From assembly GCA_034667465.1 (NCBI GenBank), contig JAXDJV010000004.1, positions 124,001 to 188,000 of the forward strand: a stretch of DNA of 64,000 nt. Direction: 5' to 3'. The DNA comes from JAOBAU01 sp034667465. Lineage in GTDB: Bacteria; Acidobacteriota; Thermoanaerobaculia; Gp7-AA8. Both the position numbers and the translations under genes were made by a program. The stretch's first letter is position 1. Every line of letters begins with the position of its first letter. The notes beneath the pieces are model-generated. The model did not search any database. It saw only the letters and a program-made list of their open reading frames with translations, and was not told the DNA's origin. Of the stretch, positions 42,799 through 52,353 are shown in pieces.

Positions 42799-44982
42799 TC
42801 AGAAGGTCAGACGATAGGACAGCGTGAAGTCGCGGCCCGGCATCGGCACCGCGTCTTTGATCGGATTGACGTGGTTGTATGCGAGCTCATCTGTCAGGTT
42901 GTTGCCGCGCAGCATCAGATCGTGCACGACCTTTCCGGTGAAGAGGCGATACCCGAGCGCCGCGTTCACGAGCGTGTACCCCGGCGTGGTCGTCTCGAAA
43001 TCGGCGACGTGATTCTGCGCATTTGCGCGGCGCACTTCCGCCAGCGCGAAAATCGCCGCTCCCTGATAGCGCAGACCGACGCCGTAGCGAACCGGCGGGA
43101 TGAACGGCAGCGAGCCGCCGCCGTTCGCGAGCGTGGCGCGAACGTAATCGCCGGTGAACTCGAGCGCGAGGTGATTCGGATCGCTGTGCAGCAGCGCGAA
43201 GTCGACGTGTGCTTCCGCGCCGCGGAAGTTCGCGTTGCGCTGCTGGAACTCAAACACGCGGAAGCCGTCTTCTTCCGCGCCGGTGGCCTGCTGAAAGATG
43301 TAGCCATCGAAGCGTTGCTGGAAAAAGCTCAGCTCACCGGTGACGACGCCGGTCCGTTTGCGCAACGAAAGGTCGAGGCCGTTGCCGCTCTCCTTGCGCA
43401 GATTCGGATTGCCGACTTCGAACTGGAACGTCGCTTCGTGCGCGCCGTCGAAGTAGAGCTCCTCCGCGACCGGCAGCCGCGACGAATGCGACATCGACAG
43501 CGACGCCGTGTAGTCGGCGTTCGGCACGTAGACAACGCCGGCCGATCCCGATAGTCCGTTGAACGAACGATCGGGGAGCTCGTCCGACGTGACGGTCACG
43601 TCCTGATGTTCGTAACGTCCGCCGAACTGCAGCCGCCACGCGCCGCGGCCTGCTTCCTCAAAGATGAACGCCGAGCGGCTCTTCGTCACGGTCGGCGGCA
43701 GCAGCGACTCTTCGCCTTCGACTTTGAAGTCGCGAGTGGAGTACTGCACGCCGAACGCGCCATGCAGCGGCCCGAGGTCGCGATGAGAAGCCTCGACACG
43801 CCCCTCGGTCGAGCGATTGAGGAACTCGATCGCCGGAGTGCCGCCGGCGATCTCGAAATGCCGATAGTCGGTGTTTCCAATCCGCACGCGGATGCGCGAC
43901 AGCGGTCCGCTGTCGAACGCCGTTTCGCCTTTCAGGTCCCACCGGCGCTGGCGCATGTCGATGCGAACGGTCTCTTCCGGCTTGACGCCTGGTCCGGCGT
44001 CGGAGACGCCGTAGTTCGTATCGAGACCGCCGTAGGAAATGCCGAGGAAGCCGTGATCTCCGACGAAGGAAGCGCCGAGCGATCCGCTGGTCGTGTCGAT
44101 GTCGCTGTTGAACAGCTTTCCGATCGGCGTCTCGTAATCGCCGGTCGTCCGCTTGCTGAAGTTGCCCTGCCATGCAAACGCGCCGCTGCCTCCGGTCAAT
44201 GACAGATGACCACCTTTCTCGCCAGCGTTCGACGTCGTCCGCAACTCGGCTGCGCCGGAAAGCGCCTGCGTGATGCGCGTCATCGGCACGCGGTCATCGA
44301 TGATGTTCACGACGCCGCCGACCGCGTTGCTGCCATAGAGCAGCGTCGCCGGTCCGCGCACGATCTCGATGCTCTCGGCGTTGGCCGGATCGACGGTGAC
44401 GTTGTGGTCCTGGCTGACGTTCGACGCGTCGCCGACGCCGACTCCGTCTTCGAGCACGCGAATGCGATCGCCGCCGAAACCGCGAATGACCGGCCGGCTC
44501 GCTCCCGGCACGAAGCCGGTGCTTGCAACGCCCGGTTCCTGCGCGAGCGTTTCACCGAGCGTCGGCTGCTGCCGCGACTGCAGTTCCTGGCCGTTGAGAC
44601 TCGAGATCGGCTGTGCGACCTCCGAGGCCGCGCGCGGATCGATGCTGCCGCTGACGACGATCTCTTCGTGATGGACGGAGAGATCGAGCGCGAGGTTCAT
44701 CGTCGTCGCGCCGTTGACGAGCACGTCAGTCGTGCCGGTGCCGAAGCGGGGACTGTTCGCCTGGAGCAGGTGATGTCCGGACGGAACGTTGTTGAACGTG
44801 TACTTACCGTTGGCGTCGGCGGTCGTCGTGCGATGCAGATCGACGAGCTCGACGACGACGGATGGAGCGGGAGTGTTGGTTGATGAGGTGACGATGCCGG
44901 TGATGGTTCCGGTCGACTGACCGAATGCAATGACCGCGTGAAAAAACAGCAGCGCAGCAACGAGCGCGCGAACGCTTCGCAT
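42799..44982 (-). CDS. TonB-dependent outer-membrane receptor, ZnuD-like
   Basis: A 727-aa receptor. Signal peptide, a carboxypeptidase-regulatory-like N-terminal domain (about 22-100), the plug (about 110-225: QPTLGETLAQEPGVAS, RPVIRGFGGDRIRVLEDG, GPATLLYGSNAVGGVVNI) and a 22-strand barrel ending in phenylalanine. The plug is very like ZnuD-type zinc receptors. AGGAGG stands 8 nt before the ATG. It is preceded by a HxH/CAAC protein and by a two-component pair, as expected for a regulated metal or metallophore receptor. Direct evidence for zinc is lacking. Confidence 0.92.
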   Translation of the reverse strand: MRSVRALVAALLFFHAVIAFGQSTGTITGIVTSSTNTPAPSVVVELVDLHRTTTADANGKYTFNNVPSGHHLLQANSPRFGTGTTDVLVNGATTMNLALDLSVHHEEIVVSGSIDPRAASEVAQPISSLNGQELQSRQQPTLGETLAQEPGVASTGFVPGASRPVIRGFGGDRIRVLEDGVGVGDASNVSQDHNVTVDPANAESIEIVRGPATLLYGSNAVGGVVNIIDDRVPMTRITQALSGAAELRTTSNAGEKGGHLSLTGGSGAFAWQGNFSKRTTGDYETPIGKLFNSDIDTTSGSLGASFVGDHGFLGISYGGLDTNYGVSDAGPGVKPEETVRIDMRQRRWDLKGETAFDSGPLSRIRVRIGNTDYRHFEIAGGTPAIEFLNRSTEGRVEASHRDLGPLHGAFGVQYSTRDFKVEGEESLLPPTVTKSRSAFIFEEAGRGAWRLQFGGRYEHQDVTVTSDELPDRSFNGLSGSAGVVYVPNADYTASLSMSHSSRLPVAEELYFDGAHEATFQFEVGNPNLRKESGNGLDLSLRKRTGVVTGELSFFQQRFDGYIFQQATGAEEDGFRVFEFQQRNANFRGAEAHVDFALLHSDPNHLALEFTGDYVRATLANGGGSLPFIPPVRYGVGLRYQGAAIFALAEVRRANAQNHVADFETTTPGYTLVNAALGYRLFTGKVVHDLMLRGNNLTDELAYNHVNPIKDAVPMPGRDFTLSYRLTF

Positions 44983-45030
44983 AGAAAAATCCTCCTCGAG
45001 ATTCCGGTGAACGGGAGCGCGGGAAACGCG

Positions 45031-45384
45031 TTAGCGAGGAGGGCCGCGTGAAGTAGTGACGGCGACGCGCGCGCTGACCGGAGCGGCTGTGATCGCGACG
45101 ACGACGGCGACGACGAAGAGTCGCGCGTACGGTGCGGTGACGAGGTCGAGCGTACCTGCCGAATGCTGACGAAGACACGCCGCGCATGGATGCGGCTGCG
45201 TTGCTCGAGCGGCATGGAAGTGCGCGAGATTCGGCGTGCTGCACGTGCCGATCCGTTCGAGTGGCGGCTCTTTGAAAAGATCGTCGATCAGTCCGTCGTG
45301 CTGGTGAGGCGCGACCGAGAAGATCGTGACGAGCAGCGCAAGCGCAATGAGCGCCGCACGGCGAACGAAGAAGGTCTGCTTCAC
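45031..45384 (-). CDS. Small membrane or exported protein with HxH and CAAC motifs
   Basis: A 117-aa protein built like the one at 1550-1852: hydrophobic N-terminus, HQHDG (residues 27-31), HFH near 56, HPCAAC near 68, a second hydrophobic segment and a SRGPPR tail. More His residues are present here than in the other copy. The GTG start overlaps the LytTR stop (GTGA). Direct binding of a transition metal is likely from composition. The gene lies before the TonB receptor, as the other copy lies before a porin. Confidence 0.65.
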   Translation of the reverse strand: MKQTFFVRRAALIALALLVTIFSVAPHQHDGLIDDLFKEPPLERIGTCSTPNLAHFHAARATQPHPCAACLRQHSAGTLDLVTAPYARLFVVAVVVAITAAPVSARVAVTTSRGPPR

Positions 45385-46157
45385 AGTCGCAGCAGCCTCT
45401 CTCGCACGATTCGCGAATGCATCCGGCTCGACTGCAGCTGCTGGCCGCTTTTCAGCGTGAGCAAATAGGTTCCGCCTGGCATCGGACTGACTCGCGCGAT
45501 CATCGATACATTCACGATCGCGCCGCGTGAAAGACGAATGAAAAGGTCTCCGTCGAGACGCGCTTCGAGATCCTTCAGCCTGTAGGTGATCGTATGTTTT
45601 TCGCCGCGCGTCGTCGTCAGGTGCAACAACTCACCGTCAGCAACGGCAGTGGCCAGCTCTTCGACCGGCACGAGGATGATGTCGCTGTTGCGCCGCGCCG
45701 GGATCCGCCGCAGCGGCGGCGCAGCCGCTTCGTATTGTGCGACCGCCGCGCGTACACCGTCGCCGGATGCTTCTCGCAGATCGGCCCGATCGAGCCGTTC
45801 TGCCGCGCGCCGAATCGTTTCGCGCAACCGTGCCGTGTCGACCGGCTTCAGCAGATAGTCGACCGCGTTCATGTCGAACGCGCGCACCGCGTATTCGTCG
45901 TGCGCGGTAACGAACGCGATCATCGGCAGGACGTTGCGCCTGAGCAGACGAACGACCGTCAGTCCGTCGATCTCCGGCATCTGCAGATCGAGCAGCGCAA
46001 GATCGGGACGCTCGCGCTCGATCAGCTCGACCGCTTCCGCGCCGCCGGCCGCTTCACCGACGAACGCGACGTCGTCGAAGGTTCGCAGCATCGACCGAAG
46101 CAGCGAGCGCGCGGGACGTTCGTCGTCAGCGATGACGACGCGCAGCTTTTCCTTCAT
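45381..46157 (-). CDS. LytTR-family response regulator
   Basis: A 258-aa regulator: receiver domain (1-120) with phospho-acceptor D57 (LLDLQMP), then a LytTR DNA-binding domain (about 155-255: RNSDIILVPVEELATA, HTITYRLKDLEARL, FIRLSRGAIVNV). It overlaps the kinase stop by ATGA. It probably binds direct repeats upstream of target promoters; no obvious repeat is seen near the downstream genes. Confidence 0.93.
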   Translation of the reverse strand: MKEKLRVVIADDERPARSLLRSMLRTFDDVAFVGEAAGGAEAVELIERERPDLALLDLQMPEIDGLTVVRLLRRNVLPMIAFVTAHDEYAVRAFDMNAVDYLLKPVDTARLRETIRRAAERLDRADLREASGDGVRAAVAQYEAAAPPLRRIPARRNSDIILVPVEELATAVADGELLHLTTTRGEKHTITYRLKDLEARLDGDLFIRLSRGAIVNVSMIARVSPMPGGTYLLTLKSGQQLQSSRMHSRIVRERLLRL

Positions 46158-48028
46158 GCGCCACCAGCCGCGCTTCGCGCCGTGAGTCCGGCTGCCGGAA
46201 GGACGATCACCGCAAACGTGTCGGACGACGTCGGCGTGAGCGTCAGTCCGGCCATCGTGTCGTAGTGATGCCGCAGTCGTGCATCGAGGTTCGACAGCCC
46301 GACGCCGTGCCGTCTTCCATCAGCGATCTCTTTCTCCGTCGTCAAACATCCGGTGTTGCGCACCGTGACGACGACGTTTGCGCCGTCCGCGCGTGCCTCG
46401 ATGACGACGTCTCCTCCGGTGCGGCTTCGTGCGATGCCGTGCTTGATCGCGTTCTCGACGAGTGGCTGAATCAGCAGCGGCGGGATGCGCATCGCACGCA
46501 ATGCGGGCGGCAGATCGATCTGCACGTTCAACCGTTCCTCGAATCGCGCCTGCTCGATCTCGAGGTACGCCGTGACGAGCTCGATCTCTTCGCCGAGCGT
46601 CACCGCCGCACCGCCTGTTCGCAACACGCCGCGCAGCAGCGACGTCAATTTCATCAGCGTGATCTCCGCCTGCGGCGGCGAGGTTTGAATCAGGTAACCG
46701 ATCGTGTTGAGCGCGTTGAAGAGGAAGTGCGGATTGACCTGGGCTCGCAGCGCACGCAGCTCCGCCTCGGTGGCCAGCTTGCTCATCTCCTGCTCGTGTA
46801 AGCCGCGATCGTAGCGTTCGCGCGCGAGCCGCAGCGCGTCGATGCGGCGCCCTGCGAGCAGCGACACGTCGTTGATCATCGTCACGTCGTCCGACAGCAA
46901 CCGCCGTCCGCCGGCCAGCCCGGCGATGCGCAGTGCATAGCGAGGCTCTTCCGTCGTCGGGACTTCGACGACCGCTTCCGCTTCGCCGGCGTCGCTCGTC
47001 TGTTCGCTCCACGTCAGTTCGTTCGCGGCAAGCGGAGCGCGCAGCAATTCGGTGACGACGTCGAGCACGTCCGCCGGCTCTTCGAGCGCGCTGATGCGTG
47101 CGGCGATGTCGTCGCGCAGCGCGGCATAGTTGACGCGGTGCAGCATGACGGTGTCGACGAACCATGTTGAGGCTCGCCGGATGCCGGAGTAGCTGAGCGC
47201 GGTGACCACGAGGAGGATGACCGATCCCGCGATTGCGACCGGATCGTTGCGGAAGTCGTGGCGGGCGAGGAGAGGAACTTCGACGGCGACGTAGAGTCCC
47301 GACGCCAGCGACACCAGCACGAACAGCGCAACCGCCCGCTTCAGAAAGAGGTCGGCCAGCGCGAAGCGGAAGTCGTGATAGAGGATCGCGAAGATCAGCG
47401 GAATCGACGCGTGATGGCCGGCCAGCTCGACGTACCACGCGTCGTGCGGCGTCTCGCGGCTGAGGTGCAGCGCGGTGACGGCGAAGACCGCGAGCGCGAT
47501 GATCGACCATGCGCGACCTCCGCCGGGGCGGCGTCTCGTCAGCAAAAGCAGCGGCAGGGTGAGCGCGACGTACGACCACGTCAGCGTTTGCAGTGCGCTC
47601 GTCGACGGTGCAACGCCGTGCGCCGCCGACCACAACATCATCACCGCCGCGACACTGCTCGCCGCGTACGCGATTCTGATGATCGCGCTCGAGACGCGCG
47701 CGAATCTGCCGTCGCGCTGCGATCGAAGGACGGAGTGGACGACGACGGCCGGCAGAAAACCGAGCGCGCTGTATGCGATTCCGATCAGCAGCGGATGCGG
47801 ATCGCGCGCGGCGAAGTCGCGGATTCCGTAACCGGCGAGGCCGGCCACGTTCCAGATCAAACCGAGGACCGCGGTCGCCAGCGGCAGCCTGTCATCACCG
47901 GTGTCATCGACCTGTTTGCGCAGCGGCATGCGTCGCTGCAGCACGAGGGCGAACAGCATTCCGTACAGCGCCGCGCCTGCGACGAAGCCGAGGAGATGGA
48001 TGACGGCGGCGACGTTGGTGGTCGGCAT
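46154..48028 (-). CDS. LytS-type sensor histidine kinase
   Basis: A 624-aa membrane kinase. The N-terminal half has about seven or eight hydrophobic helices (10-290). A GAF-like region follows, then the His_kinase domain with NPHFLFNALNT (phospho-accepting His) and a HATPase with PLLIQPLVENAIKHG and GVGLSNLDARL. The ATG at 48028 begins the first membrane helix; a longer reading would run into the preceding small gene. It pairs with the adjacent LytTR regulator. Confidence 0.9.
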   Translation of the reverse strand: MPTTNVAAVIHLLGFVAGAALYGMLFALVLQRRMPLRKQVDDTGDDRLPLATAVLGLIWNVAGLAGYGIRDFAARDPHPLLIGIAYSALGFLPAVVVHSVLRSQRDGRFARVSSAIIRIAYAASSVAAVMMLWSAAHGVAPSTSALQTLTWSYVALTLPLLLLTRRRPGGGRAWSIIALAVFAVTALHLSRETPHDAWYVELAGHHASIPLIFAILYHDFRFALADLFLKRAVALFVLVSLASGLYVAVEVPLLARHDFRNDPVAIAGSVILLVVTALSYSGIRRASTWFVDTVMLHRVNYAALRDDIAARISALEEPADVLDVVTELLRAPLAANELTWSEQTSDAGEAEAVVEVPTTEEPRYALRIAGLAGGRRLLSDDVTMINDVSLLAGRRIDALRLARERYDRGLHEQEMSKLATEAELRALRAQVNPHFLFNALNTIGYLIQTSPPQAEITLMKLTSLLRGVLRTGGAAVTLGEEIELVTAYLEIEQARFEERLNVQIDLPPALRAMRIPPLLIQPLVENAIKHGIARSRTGGDVVIEARADGANVVVTVRNTGCLTTEKEIADGRRHGVGLSNLDARLRHHYDTMAGLTLTPTSSDTFAVIVLPAAGLTARSAAGGA

Positions 48029-48077
48029 GAGGAATGAGCTCGGAGCCACAATACGCCGTCGGCCTGACGGCGGACTG

Positions 48078-48311
48078 CTACTCTCCGTCGGTGTCCGCTC
48101 CATTGCGCTGGCGCAGCCACCGGCTGAGCGCGCGGCGGAGCAGCACCGCCTCTTCGATGGTGATGTTCGTGGAGATGGTCCGTTCTTCCGACATCGATGC
48201 GACGGTGATCTCGAGCCCGTCAGTCGGTTCGGTCGGTTCGATGAAGACCGCGGACGGACCGGTGATCGCTTCGAAGATCGAGCGCGGAAAAAGCGACGGG
48301 CGGATCTTCAC
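48078..48311 (-). CDS. 77-aa protein coupled to the PadR regulator
   Basis: A short protein with beta-rich N-terminus (VKIRPSLFP, GLEITVASM) and a helical C-terminus (EEAVLLRRALSRWLRQR). I do not recognise it. The GTG overlaps the PadR stop as GTGA, so it is translated with it and may be its partner or effector. Confidence 0.55.
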   Translation of the reverse strand: MKIRPSLFPRSIFEAITGPSAVFIEPTEPTDGLEITVASMSEERTISTNITIEEAVLLRRALSRWLRQRNGADTDGE

Positions 48312-48646
48312 TGCCGCGCCTCGGTACACTCTTCGAAACCGCGCCAGATCTCGTCGAGCTCTGTCCTCGCCATCTGCAACGCACGCAGTCCTTCCGCGGT
48401 GATCGAGTAGTAACGGCGCGGCGGTCCGGAGTAGCCGGCGAGCGGCGGATCCTGCCGCGACGTGATGAGGCGTTTGCGCAGCAGCCGTTGTAGCGTGCTG
48501 TGCATCGCGCCGGAATGAATGTGCCGTCCGACGCGCTCCCGGATCGCGGCGAGCGCCTCGCCGCCCGGAACTTCGGCGCCGATGCACGCAAGCGTGATGA
48601 GCACCGCCTGCTCGAACATTCCTGAGATCTCGCCACGCGTCGCCAT
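48308..48646 (-). CDS. PadR-family transcriptional regulator
   Basis: A 112-aa winged-helix repressor of the compact PadR type: FEQAVLITLACIGAEV, then GAMHSTLQRLLRKRLI as recognition helix and PRRYYSITAEGLRAL as wing. The ATG at 48646 is chosen because the family starts there; no clear Shine-Dalgarno is seen. It opens the operon that contains the two-component pair and the TonB receptor. Such regulators often control their own operon. Confidence 0.88.
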   Translation of the reverse strand: MATRGEISGMFEQAVLITLACIGAEVPGGEALAAIRERVGRHIHSGAMHSTLQRLLRKRLITSRQDPPLAGYSGPPRRYYSITAEGLRALQMARTELDEIWRGFEECTEARQ

Positions 48647-48951
48647 CGTTCGCGGCGCAGTACAGCCGATGTCGGATCGCCGTGCGACTTCTTTCCAATG
48701 AGCGGCACCGCGGAACGCATGAACGGGGAGCTGGCAGCGATGAATGGCGAGGTCAGGTCTCCGCGCGAAATCGTGGCTCGATCTGCCGGCTTCGACCAAT
48801 CACCGCGGGAAACAGAGCTGCCGCTGCTACGATCACCGCGCGCATCGAACATGAGAGACACGCCGCGAAGTTTTTCGTGGCGTACGTCCGCCGCGCCGTC
48901 CCCCGCGTACATCCATCACAGCGATCGAACGCTGCAACTAAAGGAGATCGT
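48647..48951. other. Divergent intergenic region between the PadR and DUF4331 genes
   Basis: A 305-nt stretch without a convincing gene. It must hold promoters for both sides. AAGGAG before the DUF4331 ATG is at its right end. I see no strong -10/-35 pair, riboswitch or terminator. Confidence 0.5.
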
Positions 48952-50487
48952 ATGAACTTCTCGCCCATGCGCCGGCTGGCCGGTGCGCTCTTCATCATCC
49001 TCGCCGTCGCGATTCCGCAGGCTCGCGCGTCGAGCCATCGCGAGGCGCTGTCGGTCCTCAACGAACCGTGCGCCGACAACACCGACACCTTCGCGTGGGT
49101 GTCGAACAGCACACACGACAAGCTCTACCTCGTCATGGATTTCAATCCGCTGCACGAGCCGGGGCAGGGGAACCAGGGCTTCCGCGCGTGCAACGGTTAT
49201 CGCTACGAGTTCCACATCGGCAAAGGAACGAGCCTCAAAGACGAGGCGGTCTATCGCGTCGAGTTTAAGAACAAACTAACGCCCGAAGCCGCGCCGACCG
49301 CGGCCGATGCGCTCGGCGGCGGCAACGAACTGCTGTGGCAGCTCACCGGCGGCACCGAGACGATGACGGTCACGCGACTCTTCGCGCCCGGCAGTCCGAA
49401 TCCGATCGTGCTCGGCGAGAACCTGAGAGTCCTCCCGAACAATCACGGTCCGCAGACCGATCGCCTTGTTTACGGTCTCGGGCCATTCAAAGGCTACGAC
49501 TCGGGCGAGTCGGCGAGCCGCGAGCAGGGACTCTACGATCAGACGTTCGTCGACACGTTCATTCAGACGCTCACCGGCGGTGCGCGCATCATCGCCGGAG
49601 AGTTCGACGATCCCTATCAGCTCGACGAGAAGGGCATCTTCGATCTCGTCAACCTCGGCCGCACGGATCTTGGCGGCATTCAGGGCGCGCGCAACACTCC
49701 GGTCGAAGACGTCTTCGCCGGTTTCAACGTCTTCTCGATCGCGCTCGAAATTCCGACCGCCGATCTCTTCCCGAACGGCATCCCGCACAACGGCACGGCC
49801 AACACGACCTCGACGGATGCGCTGCTGCGCGTCTGGACGAGCATCAGCCGCCAGGGGACGCAGACCGTCGACGCGACGAACATCATCACCGGCGTTCGCG
49901 GCTCCGGAAACTACGAGATCGTCGGCCGCAACGCGCTGCCGCTCTTCAACGCGGGACTCGTCGGCACGCAGCGCCAGACGCTTTATCTGCACACCGATCC
50001 GATGAAAGACGTCTCGCGTTTCGGCGCCGACATTCTCTTCCCGGTGCTGGTGCGCGATGCCGAAGCGCTCGGCATCTACAAAGCGCTCGGCGTTCCTGCG
50101 AGTGCCGTGACGACGCTCAAAGGTCCGCGGCTCGACATCATCAACGCCATCAATCTCGGCCGTCCGATTCCGGTCGCTGATGGCTCGACCGGCGACGTGA
50201 TCACGATCGACGCTTCGATTGATTCGCAGTTCCCGAATGGCCGTCGCCTCGGCGGCGGCAGCGCACCGAACAAACATCAGGTCAACGTCAACTCGGTGCT
50301 CATCAGTCTCATCGTCGCCGGCGACCCGGGCGCGAATCTCGCGAAGGGTGTGGAGACCAACGACAAAGACTTCCTGCCGCGCTTTCCGTTCCTCGCGCCG
50401 GCGCATCAGGGATTGCTGCAGGGACATGGCGGCACGAACGCAGTGTCGCTGCCGACGCCACCGAATCCGGCTTCGCCGCAGCCGTGA
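48952..50487 (+). CDS. Exported DUF4331 protein
   Basis: A 511-aa exported protein. After the signal peptide the mature chain begins ASSHREA, the standard opening of DUF4331 proteins, followed by DNTDTFAWVSN and LYLVMDFNPLHEPGQG. The function of the family is not known. AAGGAG precedes the ATG. The C-terminus is Pro-rich (LPTPPNPASPQP). It is the first gene of a plus-strand pair. Confidence 0.92.
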   Translation: MNFSPMRRLAGALFIILAVAIPQARASSHREALSVLNEPCADNTDTFAWVSNSTHDKLYLVMDFNPLHEPGQGNQGFRACNGYRYEFHIGKGTSLKDEAVYRVEFKNKLTPEAAPTAADALGGGNELLWQLTGGTETMTVTRLFAPGSPNPIVLGENLRVLPNNHGPQTDRLVYGLGPFKGYDSGESASREQGLYDQTFVDTFIQTLTGGARIIAGEFDDPYQLDEKGIFDLVNLGRTDLGGIQGARNTPVEDVFAGFNVFSIALEIPTADLFPNGIPHNGTANTTSTDALLRVWTSISRQGTQTVDATNIITGVRGSGNYEIVGRNALPLFNAGLVGTQRQTLYLHTDPMKDVSRFGADILFPVLVRDAEALGIYKALGVPASAVTTLKGPRLDIINAINLGRPIPVADGSTGDVITIDASIDSQFPNGRRLGGGSAPNKHQVNVNSVLISLIVAGDPGANLAKGVETNDKDFLPRFPFLAPAHQGLLQGHGGTNAVSLPTPPNPASPQP

Positions 50488-50507
50488 CAGGGAGAGGAGA
50501 TACGACC

Positions 50508-51275
50508 ATGAAACGACGCATTGCACTCATTGCTCTCACACTCGCCGCGCTCATCCCGGCCGCCGCGTTCGCGCAGCACGGACGCATAAAGAGCCAGGGA
50601 TTCGCTTCCGATTTTCAGACCGTTCCGGTGATGGGCAACACGCCCGGTCTCGCCGGCGCGAACTTTCAAACGTACGTGACGATTCTCAATCCGACGGCGA
50701 ACGCGTTCGCGGTTGAAGTGACGCTGTTCGACAACGCCGGCACGAAGCGCACCGCGACGATCAATCTCGCCGCGGGCGAATTGAAGACGTATCAGAATTT
50801 CCTCGACGCCGTGTTCGGTCTCGTTGGCGGCGGCGCGGTGCAGTTCCGCAGCCCGGAGTCGGCCGGCGGCTCGCACGACAATCGCTTCATCGTCAACGCG
50901 GAGATCTGGACGGCCGGCGCCAGCCGTTACGGCACGAGCCTTCCGACTCTCGAGTTTGCAGGAACGAGCTCGCGCTCGTTCAGCCCGGGCATCAGCGTCG
51001 GCAACGGCTCACGCGCGAACGTCGGCTGCTTCAATCAGTCGGACGCTGCGAACGCGATCAAGGCGACGATCTACGACGCGTCCGGCAAGGTCGTCGTCGG
51101 CACCGTCAATCTGAACCTGCCGGCGAATGCGTGGGGACAGGCCGGCATTCCGTCGATCGTCAGCAATGGTTACGTGCAGTTCGATCCGTCGGACTCCGCG
51201 GTCTGCTACGCGGTCGTCGTCGACAACACGACGAACGACGGCAACTTCGTCCCCGCGACTGAGTACCGTCCGTGA
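50508..51275 (+). CDS. Exported beta-rich protein of unknown function
   Basis: A 255-aa protein with a signal peptide (to AAFAQ) and two Ig-like halves (TYVTILNPTANAFAVEVTLFD and NAIKATIYDASGKVVVG). It resembles exported proteins that occur in multiple copies in Acidobacteriota-like genomes. GAGGAGA lies 6 nt before the ATG. A strong terminator follows. Confidence 0.7.
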   Translation: MKRRIALIALTLAALIPAAAFAQHGRIKSQGFASDFQTVPVMGNTPGLAGANFQTYVTILNPTANAFAVEVTLFDNAGTKRTATINLAAGELKTYQNFLDAVFGLVGGGAVQFRSPESAGGSHDNRFIVNAEIWTAGASRYGTSLPTLEFAGTSSRSFSPGISVGNGSRANVGCFNQSDAANAIKATIYDASGKVVVGTVNLNLPANAWGQAGIPSIVSNGYVQFDPSDSAVCYAVVVDNTTNDGNFVPATEYRP

Positions 51276-51280
51276 TGCTC

Positions 51281-51320
51281 CGCGGCCGCCGGCGCGCAGC
51301 ACGCCGGCGGCCGCGTTTTC
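51281..51320 (+). terminator. Intrinsic terminator
   Basis: A 14-bp perfect GC stem (51281-51294 with 51302-51315, 7-nt loop) followed by TTTTC. It separates two convergent genes. Confidence 0.88.
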
Positions 51321-52353
51321 AGGTCGCGAAGAAGATCCGCTCGATCGACCACCAGAATCCGGTCGCGGCGATCGCGAGCGAGCAGGGGATGACGATGCGC
51401 TGCCGGTACCAGGGCTTGTTGCGGAACGGCAATCCGATCAGCAGGAACGCGACGAAGATCACCGTCAGCTGGCCGCACTCGACGCCGGCGTTGAAGGCGA
51501 GCAGTGCCGGGACGAACTCGGAACGCGGCAGGCCGATCTCGTTCAATACGCCGGCGAAGCCCATGCCGTGCAGCAATCCGAAGCAGAAGACGACCAGCGG
51601 CCGCCACGCGTGCAGTTTCGATGTGAAGACGTTCTCGACCGCGACGTAAACGATCGACAGCGCGATGAGTGGCTCGACGATGCGCGGCGGCAGCGAGACG
51701 ACACCGTAGATCGTCAGCGCCAGTGTGATGGTGTGCGCGATCGTGAACGCGGAGACCTGCCAGAGCACCGGCCGCAGTTTCACCGCCAGCAGAAAGATGC
51801 CGAGGACGAAGAGGACGTGATCGAGTCCGCGGGGAAGAATGTGCGTGAAGCCGAGGCGGAGATAGAGGTTGATGACTTCGAGCCGTGTCGGTGGGACGAC
51901 GGCGCGATCGAGTGCGAATGGCGAGCTCGTTTTCCCGCCTTCGACCCACTGGATCACTTTCCCGGCATCGCCTTCGTTGTGCAGTGAGAGCACGAAGAAA
52001 CCGAGGATTGCATCGTCGGAAAAAGTGAAGCGCGAGACGGAGGAAGGGGTGCGGCCGCGCAGACGAAGCAACGTTGCCGTTGGCTTGCCGGCGACCGGCA
52101 GCGTCTCGACGTTTTCGTGCGCGACGCGTTTGCCGTCGAAGGAAAGATGAGCGCCATTCGCGACGGCGCGAAGATACGTATCGAGCGGAGTTTGCGGCGG
52201 CAGATGTTCGCGATCGACGAGCAGCTCGACGACGTACGTGCCGTCTTTCTGAAACGCGGCGTCGACCTGCACCATCCCGAGCTCGTGCGCGGCGAGCGGC
52301 GAAGCGAGCGCGATTGCGACGATGAACGCGGCGAGGCGGAAGCGCAAAATCAC
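51319..52353 (-). CDS. HupE/UreJ-like membrane protein
   Basis: A 344-aa protein with a signal peptide, a periplasmic domain (about 25-165) and six to seven C-terminal membrane helices carrying the HupE motifs: GLDHVLFVLG, FTIAHTITL and FGLLHGMGFA. Related proteins take up nickel or cobalt. The GTG at 52353 overlaps the DUF4198 stop (GTGA). A longer reading upstream runs through that gene and is rejected. Confidence 0.88.
   Translation of the reverse strand: MILRFRLAAFIVAIALASPLAAHELGMVQVDAAFQKDGTYVVELLVDREHLPPQTPLDTYLRAVANGAHLSFDGKRVAHENVETLPVAGKPTATLLRLRGRTPSSVSRFTFSDDAILGFFVLSLHNEGDAGKVIQWVEGGKTSSPFALDRAVVPPTRLEVINLYLRLGFTHILPRGLDHVLFVLGIFLLAVKLRPVLWQVSAFTIAHTITLALTIYGVVSLPPRIVEPLIALSIVYVAVENVFTSKLHAWRPLVVFCFGLLHGMGFAGVLNEIGLPRSEFVPALLAFNAGVECGQLTVIFVAFLLIGLPFRNKPWYRQRIVIPCSLAIAATGFWWSIERIFFAT

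Noticed and set aside
41299..45384. A complete lasso-peptide cluster
   Set aside because: B2-like and nucleotidyltransferase genes are present, but no asparagine-synthetase-like cyclase and no precursor are visible.
48698..48955. An 85-aa plus-strand frame before the DUF4331 gene
   Set aside because: Composition looks random and no ribosome site precedes it, although its stop overlaps the next ATG.
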